From Pseudomonadota bacterium (GTDB lineage: Bacteria; Pseudomonadota; Gammaproteobacteria; Burkholderiales; Casimicrobiaceae), in contig JAJXTF010000003.1 of NCBI GenBank assembly GCA_021784125.1, forward strand, positions 1 to 40,484: a stretch of 40,484 bases of DNA, written 5' to 3'. Numbering within the stretch: the first letter of the stretch is position 1; each line of letters opens with the position of its first letter. The translations under genes were made by a program, and so were the position numbers. Below, in pieces: positions 1 through 8,656 of this stretch. The notes beneath the pieces were generated by a model. It did not search any database and was not told the DNA's origin. It was given only the letters and a program-made list of their open reading frames with translations.

Positions 1-1
1 G

Positions 2-1252
2 GTGATCTTCGCCTCGCTGACCGGCGACGTCATGCTCGACATGCTGGTCGCGGCGCTGTTCACGATCCTCTGCTATTCGAGCCTCGCCGCGGTGCTGCTG
101 TTCGCGTCGCTCGCCTCGCTGCACGTCCTGTCGCTGCCGGTGGCGCTGGGACTGGTGCTGGGCGCCAACCTCGGCAGCGGCGTGCTGGGAATGCTGTCGA
201 CGCTGCGCGCGATCCCCGAGGCGAGGCGCGTGACGCTGGGCAACTTCCTGTTCAAGCTCATCGGCTGCGTGCTGGCGATCCCGCTGGTCGCCCACGTCGA
301 CCGCTGGATCGGCAGCCTGGGACTCGAGCCGGCGCGCGAGGTCGTGCTGTTCCATCTGTTCTTCAACGTCGCGCTCGCGCTGCTGCTGGTGTTCTGGACC
401 GAGCGCATCGCGCGCGTCGCCGAGCGCCTGCTGCCCGCGCGCCCGGCCTCCGAGGATCCCGCCAAGCCGCGCCACCTCGACGCGTCCGCGCTGGACACGC
501 CGAGCGTCGCGATCGGCTGCGCCGCGCGCGAGGCGATGCGCATCGGCGACACGGTCGAGCAGATGCTCGAGGGCACGCTGAAAGTCCTGACGACCAACGA
601 CCGGACCCTCGCCGAGCGGCTGCGCGCGATGGACGACGTCGTCGACGAGCTCTACACGGCCGTCAAGCTGTACCTGGCGCAGATTCCGCGCGAGGCGCTG
701 GACCCCGGGGAGAGCCGGCGCTGGGCCGACGTCGTCTCCTTCGCGATCAACATGGAGCAGATCGGGGACGTGATCGAGCGCATCCTGATCGACCTCGAGG
801 ACAAGAAGATCGACAAGGGCCGCAATTTCTCGGAGGCCGGCATGGCCGAGATCTGCGACCTGCACGCGCGGCTGGTCGCCAACCTGCGACTCGGACTGTC
901 GGTCTTCCTGAGCGGCGACCTCAAGAATGCGCAGGAGCTGCTCGCCCAGAAGGTGCTGTTCCGCGACCTCGAGCGCGCCTATGCCAATTCGCATCTCGCC
1001 CGACTGGCCGAGCACACGATCGAGAGCATCGAGACCTCGTCGCTGCACCTCGACCTGATATCCGACCTGCGCCGGATCAATTCGCACATCTGCTCGATCG
1101 CCTACCCGATCCTCGAGGAGGCGGGCGTGCTTGCCCGCACCCGCCTCAAGTCCGCCGCCGACGCGGCGCCCGAAGGGCCGGAACGCACGGCGGCCGCCAA
1201 GCGTGCCTGGCAGAAGCGCAATCCGGGCGCCGTCCAGGCCCGCTCGCCCTGA
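2..1252 (+). CDS. Na/Pi cotransporter family protein with PhoU-like C-terminal domain (5' truncated by window edge)
   Basis: The frame is open from the left edge, so this is only the C-terminal ~416 residues of a protein that is usually about 540-560 aa; the GTG at base 2 is just the first whole codon. The first ~135 residues hold several hydrophobic segments and the repeat-like stretch GANLGSGVLGM, typical of the second Na_Pi_cotrans half. Residues ~170-375 are soluble, charged and helical (for example MEQIGDVIERILIDLEDKK), matching the PhoU-like domain fused to this family. The family imports phosphate with sodium across the inner membrane, and the tail is thought to sense or regulate. It is followed 18 bases later by the EamA gene on the same strand. 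Family call is firm; substrate is inferred. Confidence 0.85.
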   Translation: MIFASLTGDVMLDMLVAALFTILCYSSLAAVLLFASLASLHVLSLPVALGLVLGANLGSGVLGMLSTLRAIPEARRVTLGNFLFKLIGCVLAIPLVAHVDRWIGSLGLEPAREVVLFHLFFNVALALLLVFWTERIARVAERLLPARPASEDPAKPRHLDASALDTPSVAIGCAAREAMRIGDTVEQMLEGTLKVLTTNDRTLAERLRAMDDVVDELYTAVKLYLAQIPREALDPGESRRWADVVSFAINMEQIGDVIERILIDLEDKKIDKGRNFSEAGMAEICDLHARLVANLRLGLSVFLSGDLKNAQELLAQKVLFRDLERAYANSHLARLAEHTIESIETSSLHLDLISDLRRINSHICSIAYPILEEAGVLARTRLKSAADAAPEGPERTAAAKRAWQKRNPGAVQARSP

Positions 1253-1270
1253 AGCGCGGCGCTCCGGCGC

Positions 1271-2131
1271 GTGAGCGTACCGATCGGCGAACTCTCGCCC
1301 GGCATCACGATCGCGGTGCTGGGCGCCGGACTGCTGCACGCGGCCTGGAACGCCCTGCTGAAGTCGGCCCGCGGCGGCGATCCGATGCTCGACATGGCAT
1401 CGGTCGTCGCCGGCTCGTCGGTCTGCGCGCTGCTCCTGCTGCCGTTGGTGCCGCTGCCCGCCGCGGCCGCGTGGAAATTCGTCGCAGCGTCGTCGCTCAT
1501 CCATTTCGCGTATTACGCGACGCTGGCGCAGGCGTACCGCACCGGTGAACTCTCGTTCGCCTACCCGCTGATGCGCGGCAGCGCGCCGCTGCTGGTCGCG
1601 TTCATGGGCGTCGTGCTGCTGCACGAGCTGCCGGGGGCCCACGCGATGGCGGGGATCGCGCTGATCTGCGCGGGCATCGTGAGCATCGCGTTCTTGCCGG
1701 GGCGTCGCCATCGCCCCGCGGCCGCCGGCTGGGCATTCGCCAACGCCGCAATCATCGCCGGCTACACGCTGGTCGACGCGAGCGGCGCGCGCGCATCGGG
1801 CAACGCGATCGCGTACGCGGCGTGGCTGATCTTCGTCGAGGGTCTGCCGTTCCTCGCCTGGATCGCATGGAGGCGCGGCGCGCCGGCGCTGGCCTACCTG
1901 CGCCGCGGATGGGGCCGCGGCCTCGTCGCCGGCGCAGGCAGCCTCGCGGCCTACGGGATCGCCCTCTATGCGATGACGCGCGCGCCCGTCGCGGCCGTCG
2001 CCGCGCTGCGCGAGACGTCGGTGCTGTTCGCCGCGCTGATCGGGGCATTCTGGTTGCGTGAAGGCTTCGGTGCGATGCGCATCGCCGGCGCCGCCAGCGT
2101 AGTCATCGGCATCGCGGCGCTGAAGCTCTAG
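1271..2131 (+). CDS. EamA/DMT-superfamily transporter
   Basis: A 286-residue, almost wholly hydrophobic protein with about ten predicted membrane spans in two tandem EamA halves (roughly residues 7-137 and 145-283). The second half ends with the typical ETSVLFAALIGAFWLREGF-type stretch. Members are inner-membrane drug/metabolite exporters, often for amino acids or metabolic by-products; the substrate cannot be read from sequence. The start is GTG at 1271, 18 bases after the upstream stop, with no strong ribosome binding site, so cotranscription with the Na/Pi gene is plausible. A strong hairpin follows the stop codon. Confidence 0.85.
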   Translation: MSVPIGELSPGITIAVLGAGLLHAAWNALLKSARGGDPMLDMASVVAGSSVCALLLLPLVPLPAAAAWKFVAASSLIHFAYYATLAQAYRTGELSFAYPLMRGSAPLLVAFMGVVLLHELPGAHAMAGIALICAGIVSIAFLPGRRHRPAAAGWAFANAAIIAGYTLVDASGARASGNAIAYAAWLIFVEGLPFLAWIAWRRGAPALAYLRRGWGRGLVAGAGSLAAYGIALYAMTRAPVAAVAALRETSVLFAALIGAFWLREGFGAMRIAGAASVVIGIAALKL

Positions 2132-2133
2132 GG

Positions 2134-2166
2134 CCCGTTCACCCTCCAATCGCGAGGGCGAACGGG
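2134..2166 (+). terminator. Strong hairpin after the EamA gene, terminator-like but without a T-run
   Basis: The arms CCCGTTC and CCCTC (2134-2146, separated by one base) pair with GAGGG and GAACGGG (2154-2166). This gives a 12-pair stem with one A/C mismatch and a 7-base loop. It starts three bases after the EamA stop codon. No T-tract follows, so it may be a Rho-assisted terminator or an mRNA 3' stabiliser. CCAATC (2146-2151) could alternatively pair with GATTGG (2169-2174), which would compete with the main stem. Confidence 0.5.
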
Positions 2167-2310
2167 TGGATTGGGGCGCCAACTGACGCGGCCGACGGCG
2201 TTGCCGCCCCCTTGCGCGGTCCGGCGCGCCCGGAAAGCGCATCGCCGGCGTCCCCGGCGCGGCGTGTACCCTATGGGCGTCATCCGATTCCTGCATCCTG
2301 CCCCCGCCCC

Positions 2311-3150
2311 ATGACCACCCCGCACCGCGTCACTGCGCCCGCGCGCCGCGGACGCACCCCGTCCAATCCCGGTGCCGAAACCGCGCAGGTGCAGAGCCTG
2401 ACGCGCGGCCTGTCGATCCTGCAGTGCCTGGCGAGCACCGAGGGGGGTCTCACGCTGACCGACATCGCACAGCGCGTGCAACTGCCCCCGTCGACGGCGC
2501 ACCGCCTGCTGTCGACCCTGGAGAAGACGGGCTACGTCTACCAGGCCGGCGACCTGGCCCTGTGGTACGTGGGCATCGAGGCCTTCACCGTCGGCTCGAG
2601 CTTCCTGTCCAACCGCGATTTCGTCGCGCAGAGCCACGCCTACATGCGCAGGCTGATGGAACAGGCGGGCGAAACGACGAACCTCGCGATCCTCGACGGG
2701 ACGGAGGCGGTGTTCATCGACCAGGTGCAGTGCCGCGAGACGATGCGCACGATCGTCAAGCTGGGAAGCCGCGTCCCGCTGCACGCCTCGGGCGTGGGCA
2801 AGGCGATCTTCGCGTCGCTGCCCGACGACCAGATCGACGCGATGCTGAAGATCCGGGGCCTGCCGCGGATCACCGAGAACACGATCACCTCGCCCGAGAC
2901 CATGTGGGCGAGCATCCGCGTCATCCGCCAGCGCGGCTGGTCGTTCGACGACGAGGAGCACCTGCCGGGCACGCGCTGCGTCGCCGCCCCTTTCTACGAC
3001 GAGCACGCCGAGCCGCTGGGCGCGATCTCGGTCGCGGGACCGACCTCGCGGCTGCCCGACGAGCGGATCAAGCAGCTCGGACCGCGGGTGTCGCACATCG
3101 CCGAGGAGATCACCCACCGGCTGGGCGGCCGCTGGCCGCATCCGCACTAG
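2311..3150 (+). CDS. IclR-family transcriptional regulator
   Basis: From the ATG at 2311 the product is 279 aa. The N-terminal winged helix-turn-helix spans about residues 28-85 (LTDIAQRVQLPPSTAHRLL), followed by the IclR effector-binding domain to about residue 270 (PLHASGVGKAIFASL; GTRCVAAPFYDEHAEPLGAI). The open frame extends to 2212, but the extra 33 residues are low-complexity Pro/Arg/Ala and fall in intergenic DNA, so I prefer 2311 even though no good Shine-Dalgarno precedes it. The IDQVQC motif in the effector domain recalls the glyoxylate-responsive IclR/BhcR branch, but this is only a resemblance. No divergent target gene is adjacent, so the regulon is unknown. Confidence 0.85.
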   Translation: MTTPHRVTAPARRGRTPSNPGAETAQVQSLTRGLSILQCLASTEGGLTLTDIAQRVQLPPSTAHRLLSTLEKTGYVYQAGDLALWYVGIEAFTVGSSFLSNRDFVAQSHAYMRRLMEQAGETTNLAILDGTEAVFIDQVQCRETMRTIVKLGSRVPLHASGVGKAIFASLPDDQIDAMLKIRGLPRITENTITSPETMWASIRVIRQRGWSFDDEEHLPGTRCVAAPFYDEHAEPLGAISVAGPTSRLPDERIKQLGPRVSHIAEEITHRLGGRWPHPH

Positions 3151-3177
3151 GCAGGCGTTCGGCGGCGGCCGTCCGGA

Positions 3178-4185
3178 CTACCGCAGCCGCGTGGCGGCCG
3201 CAATGCGCCCCAGCGCCGAAGTCGGCCTGCGGACCATCCTCGCCCAGCGTCGCGCCAGCGACGGTTGCGCCGGGGGTGTCCAGCGCGCGAGCAGGTCGTC
3301 CATGGCGTCGAAGCCGTTGCAGACCAGAACGGCGTCACAGCCGGCCGCGATCGCAGCTTCGGCGCGCGCGACGATGTCACCCGCCGAATGCGCCCCGGCC
3401 ATCTCGAGGTCGTCGGAGAAGACCAGGCCGTCGAAACCCAGGCGCCCGCGCAGGATCTCCGCGATCCACACCGGCGAGAACCCCGCCGGCCGCGAATCGA
3501 CGGCCGGGTAGACCACGTGCGCCGGCATGATTGCCGCGAGCCCCTGCGCGATCAGCGCCGCAAAAGGAATCACGTCGGCCGCGAGGATCGTGTCGAGGTG
3601 GCGCCGGTCCACCGGCGTGTCGACGTGGGAATCCGCGGCGACCCAGCCGTGACCCGGGAAATGCTTGCCGACACCGGCGACGCCCCGCGAATCGAGGCCG
3701 CGCAGCAGCGCACCGGCGAGATCGGCGACGACCACCGGATCGGCGTGGAACGCCCGGTCGCCGATCACCGCGCTCTTGCCGTGATCGAGATCCAGCACTG
3801 GCGTGAAACTGAAGTCGATGCCATGCGCCACGAGTTCCCGCGCGATCGTGACGCCGTTGCGGAACGCGGCCTCGCCGGCGGCCGCCGGGTCGGCATCCCA
3901 CTGCTCGCCCAGCGTCCGCATTGCCGGCAGCTCGGAGAAGCGATCGCCGCGGAAGCGCTGCACGCGCCCGCCTTCGTGATCGACGCCGATCACGAGCTCC
4001 GGGCGCAGCTTGCGGATCGACGCGGTGAGGGCGCGAAGCTGCTTCGACGACTCGAAGTTGCGCGTGAAGAGGATCACGCCGCCCACCCGCGGGTCCGCGA
4101 GCCGCGCGCGGTCGGCCGCCGTCGCCGCGAGGCCCTCGACCCCCAGCATCACCGGGCCGCGCGCAGCCGCTGCGCGCTCGCTCAT
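3178..4185 (-). CDS. nagZ: Beta-N-acetylhexosaminidase NagZ
   Basis: A 335-aa family 3 glycoside hydrolase. It removes GlcNAc from GlcNAc-1,6-anhydroMurNAc muropeptides in the cytoplasm during peptidoglycan recycling. The family signature KHFPGHG is at residues 174-180 (general acid/base histidine) and the nucleophile region FSDDLEM at 256-262; GVDHEGGRVQR (67-77) lines the substrate pocket. There is no signal peptide, as expected. The ATG at 4185 has GAGG about 8 bases upstream. It is the last gene of the rpoE-to-nagZ run, 39 bases after pdxJ. The acpS gene normally found between them is missing. It converges on the IclR gene with only 27 bases between stops. Confidence 0.96.
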   Translation of the reverse strand: MSERAAAARGPVMLGVEGLAATAADRARLADPRVGGVILFTRNFESSKQLRALTASIRKLRPELVIGVDHEGGRVQRFRGDRFSELPAMRTLGEQWDADPAAAGEAAFRNGVTIARELVAHGIDFSFTPVLDLDHGKSAVIGDRAFHADPVVVADLAGALLRGLDSRGVAGVGKHFPGHGWVAADSHVDTPVDRRHLDTILAADVIPFAALIAQGLAAIMPAHVVYPAVDSRPAGFSPVWIAEILRGRLGFDGLVFSDDLEMAGAHSAGDIVARAEAAIAAGCDAVLVCNGFDAMDDLLARWTPPAQPSLARRWARMVRRPTSALGRIAAATRLR

Positions 4186-4224
4186 CGTCCGGGCCTCATT
4201 GTTTCGACCTCATCGCGCATCGCC

Positions 4225-4971
4225 TCACCCGGCGGCCTGGCGCATCAGCGCCTTCATCTCCCGCACCGCCTCGCGCAGCCCGACGAACACGCTGCGCGCG
4301 ACGATCGCATGCCCGATGTGCAGCTCGCGCACGCCGGGAAGTGCCGCGACCGGCTGGACGTTGACGTAGTTGAGCGCATGGCCCGCATTGAAGCGCATGC
4401 CCAGCCGGCGGATCGCGTCGCCGGCGCGCTCGAGCTTCTGGAGCTCGGCCACGACCGGCGCGCTCTCCGAATCCCGGCCGCGGGCGTGGAACGCATGGGC
4501 GTAGGGCCCCGTGTGCAGCTCGCAGACCCGCGCCCCGACGTGCGCCGCCGCCTCGACCTGCGCGAGCTCCGCGTCGATGAACACGGAGGTCACGATGCCC
4601 GCGTCGGCCAGGCGCGCGATCGCGTCGCGGAGCTTCGCTTCCTGCCGGGCGACGTCGAGGCCGCCTTCGGTGGTCACCTCGTGGCGCCCTTCCGGCACCA
4701 GCATCGCCATCTCCGGACGCAACTGGCAGGCGATTCCGATCATCTCGGGGGTGGCGGCCATCTCGAGGTTGAGCTTGATGTGGACGAGGTCGCGCAGCCG
4801 GCGCACGTCCTCGTCCTGGATGTGCCGTCGATCCTCGCGCAGGTGAACGGTGATGCCGTCCGCACCGCCGAGATGCGCCTCGACGGCAGCCCAGACCGGA
4901 TCGGGTTCGTAGGTGCGCCTCGCCTCGCGCAGCGTGGCGACGTGGTCGATGTTGACGCCAAGCTCGATCAC
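4225..4971 (-). CDS. pdxJ: Pyridoxine 5'-phosphate synthase PdxJ
   Basis: A 248-aa TIM-barrel enzyme that condenses 1-deoxyxylulose-5-phosphate with 3-amino-1-hydroxyacetone phosphate to form pyridoxine 5'-phosphate, the last ring-forming step of de novo vitamin B6 synthesis. The N-terminal [16 protein letters not shown] and the [14 protein letters not shown] stretch are diagnostic, as is the HAGHALNY-type segment (here [12 protein letters not shown]) near residue 205. The start is GTG at 4971 with AGAGGA about 9 bases upstream. It lies 16 bases after recO, consistent with the conserved recO-pdxJ pair. Confidence 0.97.
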   Translation of the reverse strand: MIELGVNIDHVATLREARRTYEPDPVWAAVEAHLGGADGITVHLREDRRHIQDEDVRRLRDLVHIKLNLEMAATPEMIGIACQLRPEMAMLVPEGRHEVTTEGGLDVARQEAKLRDAIARLADAGIVTSVFIDAELAQVEAAAHVGARVCELHTGPYAHAFHARGRDSESAPVVAELQKLERAGDAIRRLGMRFNAGHALNYVNVQPVAALPGVRELHIGHAIVARSVFVGLREAVREMKALMRQAAG

Positions 4972-4987
4972 CGTGGATTCCTCTCGT

Positions 4988-5746
4988 TCATCTCGCGTCC
5001 TTGTCCTCGTCGAAAGCAGCCAGGTCCTGCACGATGCGGCGGCTGAAGATGCGTCGCTCCTCGAGGTAATGGTCGAGGACGCTGCGCATCAGCCGCTTGG
5101 CCTCGGCCGCAACCTCGGCGTCGGGGTAGCGCTCGGTGGCGAGCGCGATCAGCGTCGCACCGCGCACCACCGGCCAGCGGCCGGCGGGCTCCTCGGCCTT
5201 GAGCTGCGGCCCGCGGTCGAAGGCGTAATGGTAGCGTCCGGCGGGATCGACCGGCGCCCCGGTGTCGGCCTCGTGGGTCAGCGCGAGCGCGTAGCCGAGC
5301 TCCGCCAGCAGCCGCAGCTCGAAGCGTCGCAGGACCTCGGCCTGGGCGGCAGGCGCGCTGGTCGCGGTCAGCGCCTGCAGCGCCGCTGCGTAGGCCTGCC
5401 ACAGCGCAGGATGGGGATCGTCGCGCGGCAGGAGCTTCAGCAGCAGCTCGTTCAGGTAGAAACCGCAGAGCAGCGCGGCACCGACCGGCAGCGGCATGCC
5501 GCCTTGCCATTCCGCCTTCATCAGCGTCTTGAGCTCGCTCACCCCCGCCCATCCCAGGGTCAGGGGCTGGAAGGCCTGCAGCACGCCGCGCAGCTCGGAG
5601 CGCGGCCGCTTGGCGCCGCGGGCGACCATCGCGACGCGGCCGGCGCGCTCGGTGAACGCCTCGACGATCAGGCTCGTCTCGCGGTAGGCGTAGCTGTGCA
5701 GCACGAACGCCGGCTCGTCGTCGCGGCGCTCCCTGGGCGCTGCCAT
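4988..5746 (-). CDS. recO: DNA repair protein RecO
   Basis: A 252-aa RecO protein. It helps load RecA on SSB-coated single-stranded DNA in the RecFOR pathway and anneals complementary strands. The N-terminal OB-fold begins with [19 protein letters not shown] and continues with the [17 protein letters not shown] stretch; the helical C-terminal domain follows. The ATG at 5746 lies one base after the era stop, so translation is probably coupled. Length and position between era and pdxJ fit the betaproteobacterial order. Confidence 0.96.
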   Translation of the reverse strand: MAAPRERRDDEPAFVLHSYAYRETSLIVEAFTERAGRVAMVARGAKRPRSELRGVLQAFQPLTLGWAGVSELKTLMKAEWQGGMPLPVGAALLCGFYLNELLLKLLPRDDPHPALWQAYAAALQALTATSAPAAQAEVLRRFELRLLAELGYALALTHEADTGAPVDPAGRYHYAFDRGPQLKAEEPAGRWPVVRGATLIALATERYPDAEVAAEAKRLMRSVLDHYLEERRIFSRRIVQDLAAFDEDKDAR

Positions 5747-5747
5747 G

Positions 5748-6644
5748 TCAGTAGCCGAGCCGCGTCAGCATCGCGTCGCTCTGCGACCAGCCCTCCCTGA
5801 CCTTCACCCAGACCTCGAGGAACACGCGCCCCCCGAACAGCTTCTCCATGTCGGTGCGCGCCGCCGAGGCAATCGCCTTCATCCGGGCCCCGCCTTCCCC
5901 GACCAGGATCGCGCGCTGGCCCGGCTTGTCGACCAGGATCGTCGCGTTGATGCGCCGGAGCGCGCCGTCGTGCACGAAGCCCTCGATCGTCACCGCCGTC
6001 GAGTAGGGCACCTCGTCGCCGAGCTGCCGGAAGATCTTCTCGCGGATGAATTCGGCAGCGAGGAAGCGCTCGTCGCGGTCGGTGATCTCGTCCTCGGGAT
6101 AGAGCGCGGGGGATTCGGGCAGGTGGCGCGCGATCTCGCGCTTGAGCGTCGCGAGATCGGTTCCGCGCTCGGCGGAGACGGGAACGATCGCGGCGAACTC
6201 GCGCAGCTTCGCGATCTCGGCGATGCGCGGCAGCAGGCTCCGCTTGTCGGCCACCGCATCGATCTTGTTGAGCGCCACGACCACCGGCACCCGGGCCGGA
6301 CAGAGCGCGAGAACTGCGCGATCGGCATCGTTGAAGCGCCCGGCGTCGAGCACGACGACGACGACGTCGACCTCCGCCAGGCTCTCCCTGACCGCGCGGT
6401 TCAGGCGATCGTTGAGCCGCGAACGGTGCAGCGTCTGGAACCCGGGCGTGTCGACGAAGACGTACTGGACGTCGGGATCGCTGAGTATCCCCGTGATCCG
6501 GTGGCGCGTCGTCTGGGGCTTGCGCGACGTGATGCTGATCTTCTCGCCGACCAGGGCGTTCAGCAGCGTCGACTTGCCAACCGAAGGACGGCCGACGATC
6601 GCGACGTGGCCGCAGCGGTGGGCGGCGGTCGCCGGGCTAGTCAT
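5748..6644 (-). CDS. era: GTPase Era
   Basis: A 298-aa essential GTPase that binds the 3' end of 16S rRNA during 30S subunit maturation. G1 is GRPSVGKST (18-26), G3 is DTPGF and G4 is NKID. The C-terminal KH RNA-binding domain carries ILVGEGGARMKAI. Its ATG lies inside the last codons of rnc (8-base overlap), with AGGAG upstream, so rnc and era are translationally coupled. RNase III and Era both act in rRNA processing and assembly, which matches the arrangement. Confidence 0.98.
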   Translation of the reverse strand: MTSPATAAHRCGHVAIVGRPSVGKSTLLNALVGEKISITSRKPQTTRHRITGILSDPDVQYVFVDTPGFQTLHRSRLNDRLNRAVRESLAEVDVVVVVLDAGRFNDADRAVLALCPARVPVVVALNKIDAVADKRSLLPRIAEIAKLREFAAIVPVSAERGTDLATLKREIARHLPESPALYPEDEITDRDERFLAAEFIREKIFRQLGDEVPYSTAVTIEGFVHDGALRRINATILVDKPGQRAILVGEGGARMKAIASAARTDMEKLFGGRVFLEVWVKVREGWSQSDAMLTRLGY

Positions 6645-7371
6645 GACCGTTCGCTCCTGCCGGCTGCATCACCGCGACGAGCGCCTGCGCGGCGGCGTCC
6701 TGCTCCGCGACGCGGCGGCTCGTGCCCCGTCCGGTCGTGACGACCGACAGCCCGGGGATCCGGCATTCGACGGCGAACTGCTGCGCATGGGCCTCGCCGG
6801 TGGTCGCGACGATCGCGTATTCGGGTACGGGCAGGCGCTGCGCCTGCAGCCACTCCTGCAGGCGGGTCTTGGGATCCTTGCCGAGCACCCCGGGGTCGGC
6901 ATTGCGCAGCAGGTCGCCGAACACCGCCTTGATCGCGTGTTCGGCCGCGGCGAAGCCGCCGTCGATGGCCACCGCGCCGAAGATCGCCTCCAGCGCGTCG
7001 GCGAGGATCGACGCGCGATCGGCGCCGCCGCTTCTCAGCTCGCCCTCCCCGAGGCGCACCGCCGCACCCAGCTCCAGCCGGCGGGCGAGCTGGGCGAGGG
7101 TGTCGCGGTTGACGAGATGCGCGCGCACGCGCGACAGGTCGCCTTCGGGAAGCTCGGGAAAGCGCTCGTACAGCCAGAGCGCGATCACGCAGTTCAGGAC
7201 GGCGTCGCCGGCGAATTCCAGCCGCTCGTTGTGCGGAACGCCGAAGCTGCGATGGGTCAGCGCCTGCCGCAGCAGGCCGGGATCGTTGAACGCGTGGTCG
7301 ATCGCAATGCGCAAGGCGAAGACGGGGTCAGCGGGTCGAGCGGGCCTCGAAATCGAGGAGAATGCTCGCAT
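6637..7371 (-). CDS. rnc: Ribonuclease III
   Basis: Double-stranded-RNA endonuclease that processes rRNA precursors and structured mRNAs. The catalytic signature HNERLEFAGDAVLN contains the metal-binding acidic residues; a second acidic motif, DALEAIFGAVAIDGG, follows. The dsRNA-binding domain starts near DPKTRLQEWLQAQ. The start is uncertain. The ATG at 7371 gives 244 aa and overlaps the preceding DUF4845 gene by 44 bases, but its first ~19 residues are not conserved-looking. A TTG at 7314 would give about 225 aa with the usual spacing to the conserved core. Neither has a strong Shine-Dalgarno. Confidence 0.95.
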   Translation of the reverse strand: MRAFSSISRPARPADPVFALRIAIDHAFNDPGLLRQALTHRSFGVPHNERLEFAGDAVLNCVIALWLYERFPELPEGDLSRVRAHLVNRDTLAQLARRLELGAAVRLGEGELRSGGADRASILADALEAIFGAVAIDGGFAAAEHAIKAVFGDLLRNADPGVLGKDPKTRLQEWLQAQRLPVPEYAIVATTGEAHAQQFAVECRIPGLSVVTTGRGTSRRVAEQDAAAQALVAVMQPAGANGHD

Positions 7372-7684
7372 TTCCGATCATCGGCAGGACCTTCTGCCAG
7401 GTCATCGTGGCGACGATGGTGTTGCCCTCGCGGCTCACCAGGACGTCGGCGGCGCTCACCGAGTCGACGTAGTCGGCCGACAGCCGACGGTCCATCGAGC
7501 GGCGGATCTCGGCCGGCGTCGGGTCCTGGACGTCCAGCATCGTCTGGTCGAGGGCCTTCTGGACGGTAAAGTACTCGACGTACGACGGTCCCACCCGGAA
7601 CGCGATCAGTGCAGCGATGATGACGACGGCCGTCGTGAACAGGAATCCGATCATCGACAGTCCGCGCTCGTTTCCAGCCGCCAT
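7328..7684 (-). CDS. DUF4845 small membrane protein
   Basis: A 118-aa protein with one N-terminal membrane span (about IGFLFTTAVVIIAALIAFRVG) preceded by the short positively charged GNERGLS-type head, then a roughly 80-residue soluble domain. This architecture and the position between lepB and rnc are the hallmark of DUF4845, of unknown function. Pseudopilin-like N-termini (short basic head, then hydrophobic helix) are a superficial resemblance. The track opens 7 codons earlier (7705), but GGAGGGG sits directly before the ATG at 7684, which decides the start. Its stop overlaps the annotated start of rnc. Confidence 0.88.
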   Translation of the reverse strand: MAAGNERGLSMIGFLFTTAVVIIAALIAFRVGPSYVEYFTVQKALDQTMLDVQDPTPAEIRRSMDRRLSADYVDSVSAADVLVSREGNTIVATMTWQKVLPMIGNASILLDFEARSTR

Positions 7685-7718
7685 GTCCCCTCCGCGAAGT
7701 AGCATTCCCGAAAGCCGG

Positions 7719-8543
7719 TCAGTGAATGATGCTGCCGATGCGCTTGAACTCGAAGGACGAAAGATCGTCCCAGTTGAACCAGATCAGGAACGCCTTGCCG
7801 CGAATGTTGGCGTCGGGGACGAATCCCCAGTAGCGGCTGTCGTCGCTGTTGTCGCGGTTGTCACCCATCATGAAGTACTCGCCTGCCGGCACCTTGCAGC
7901 GGAAGCCGTGCTCATTGTATTCGCAATTCTCGTGCCCCGGGAACGCCCGGACGTTGGACGTGTAGACGACCTGGGCATCGGCGTTGATGCCGATGGTATG
8001 CGACTTCTGCGGGTTCCCGTCGGTGAGCTCGGTGTCGCGCCGCAGCGTCTCGAAGCGCAGCCCCTCGAGGTAGCTGTACGAGTGGTCGGGCTGCTGCGGC
8101 CAGGGGACGCCGTTCACCGTCAGCTTCTTGTCGCGGTATTCGACGACGTCGCCCCCCACTCCGATGACGCGCTTGATGAAGTCCTGCGACGGGTTCAGCG
8201 GGTACTTGAAGACGACCACGTCGCCGCGCTGCGGATCGTTGATCTGGATGATCTTCCTGTCGATGACCGGCAGCCGGATCCCGTAGGTGAACTTGTTGAC
8301 CAGGATGAAATCCCCGACCTCGAGCGTGGGACGCATCGACGACGACGGGATCTTGAACGGCTCGGCAAGGAACGAGCGGAGCAGGAACACGACCAGGAGC
8401 ACCGGGAAGAACGACTTCGCGTACTCGACCCAGATCGGCTCGCGCGCCCCGGGTCCGCGCTTCGCCTCCAGGAACAGGCGGTCGACCAGCCACGCGAGGC
8501 CGGTGATCAGGGTCAGGACGAACAGGATGAGGGCGAAGTCCAT
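7719..8543 (-). CDS. lepB: Signal peptidase I
   Basis: A 274-aa inner-membrane serine protease that removes signal peptides from exported preproteins. Two N-terminal hydrophobic segments (about 3-20 and 44-60) anchor it. The catalytic serine is in PSSSMRPTL (Ser69) and the general-base lysine in DFIKRVIGVGGD (Lys124). The C-terminal box GDNRDNSDDSRYWGFV is also intact. The gene follows lepA by 113 bases that contain a REP-like hairpin repeat, so lepB may be partly uncoupled from lepA. Standard length, no oddities. Confidence 0.97.
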   Translation of the reverse strand: MDFALILFVLTLITGLAWLVDRLFLEAKRGPGAREPIWVEYAKSFFPVLLVVFLLRSFLAEPFKIPSSSMRPTLEVGDFILVNKFTYGIRLPVIDRKIIQINDPQRGDVVVFKYPLNPSQDFIKRVIGVGGDVVEYRDKKLTVNGVPWPQQPDHSYSYLEGLRFETLRRDTELTDGNPQKSHTIGINADAQVVYTSNVRAFPGHENCEYNEHGFRCKVPAGEYFMMGDNRDNSDDSRYWGFVPDANIRGKAFLIWFNWDDLSSFEFKRIGSIIH

Positions 8544-8617
8544 TGGCGATGGGTCGTGTTCGGATGGATGGAGGGCGGCGAGCCCCGGCGGGGCGTCATT
8601 GTCTCACGGCCGTCGCG

Positions 8618-8653
8618 CCCTCTCCCCCGCGGGGAGAGGGTCGGGGGAGAGGG
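8618..8653. repeat. REP-like palindromic repeat, copy 1 (lepA-lepB gap)
   Basis: CCCTCTCCCC (8618-8627) and GGGGAGAGGG (8631-8640) form a perfect 10-bp stem with a 3-base loop. It is followed by GGGGGAGAGGG (8643-8653), a partial direct repeat of the right arm. This hairpin-plus-half-arm layout matches a dispersed intergenic repeat familiar from many GC-rich proteobacterial genomes. A diverged second copy lies at 22161-22196. It probably acts as an mRNA-stabilising or terminating hairpin between lepA and lepB. Confidence 0.7.
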
Positions 8654-8656
8654 CCG

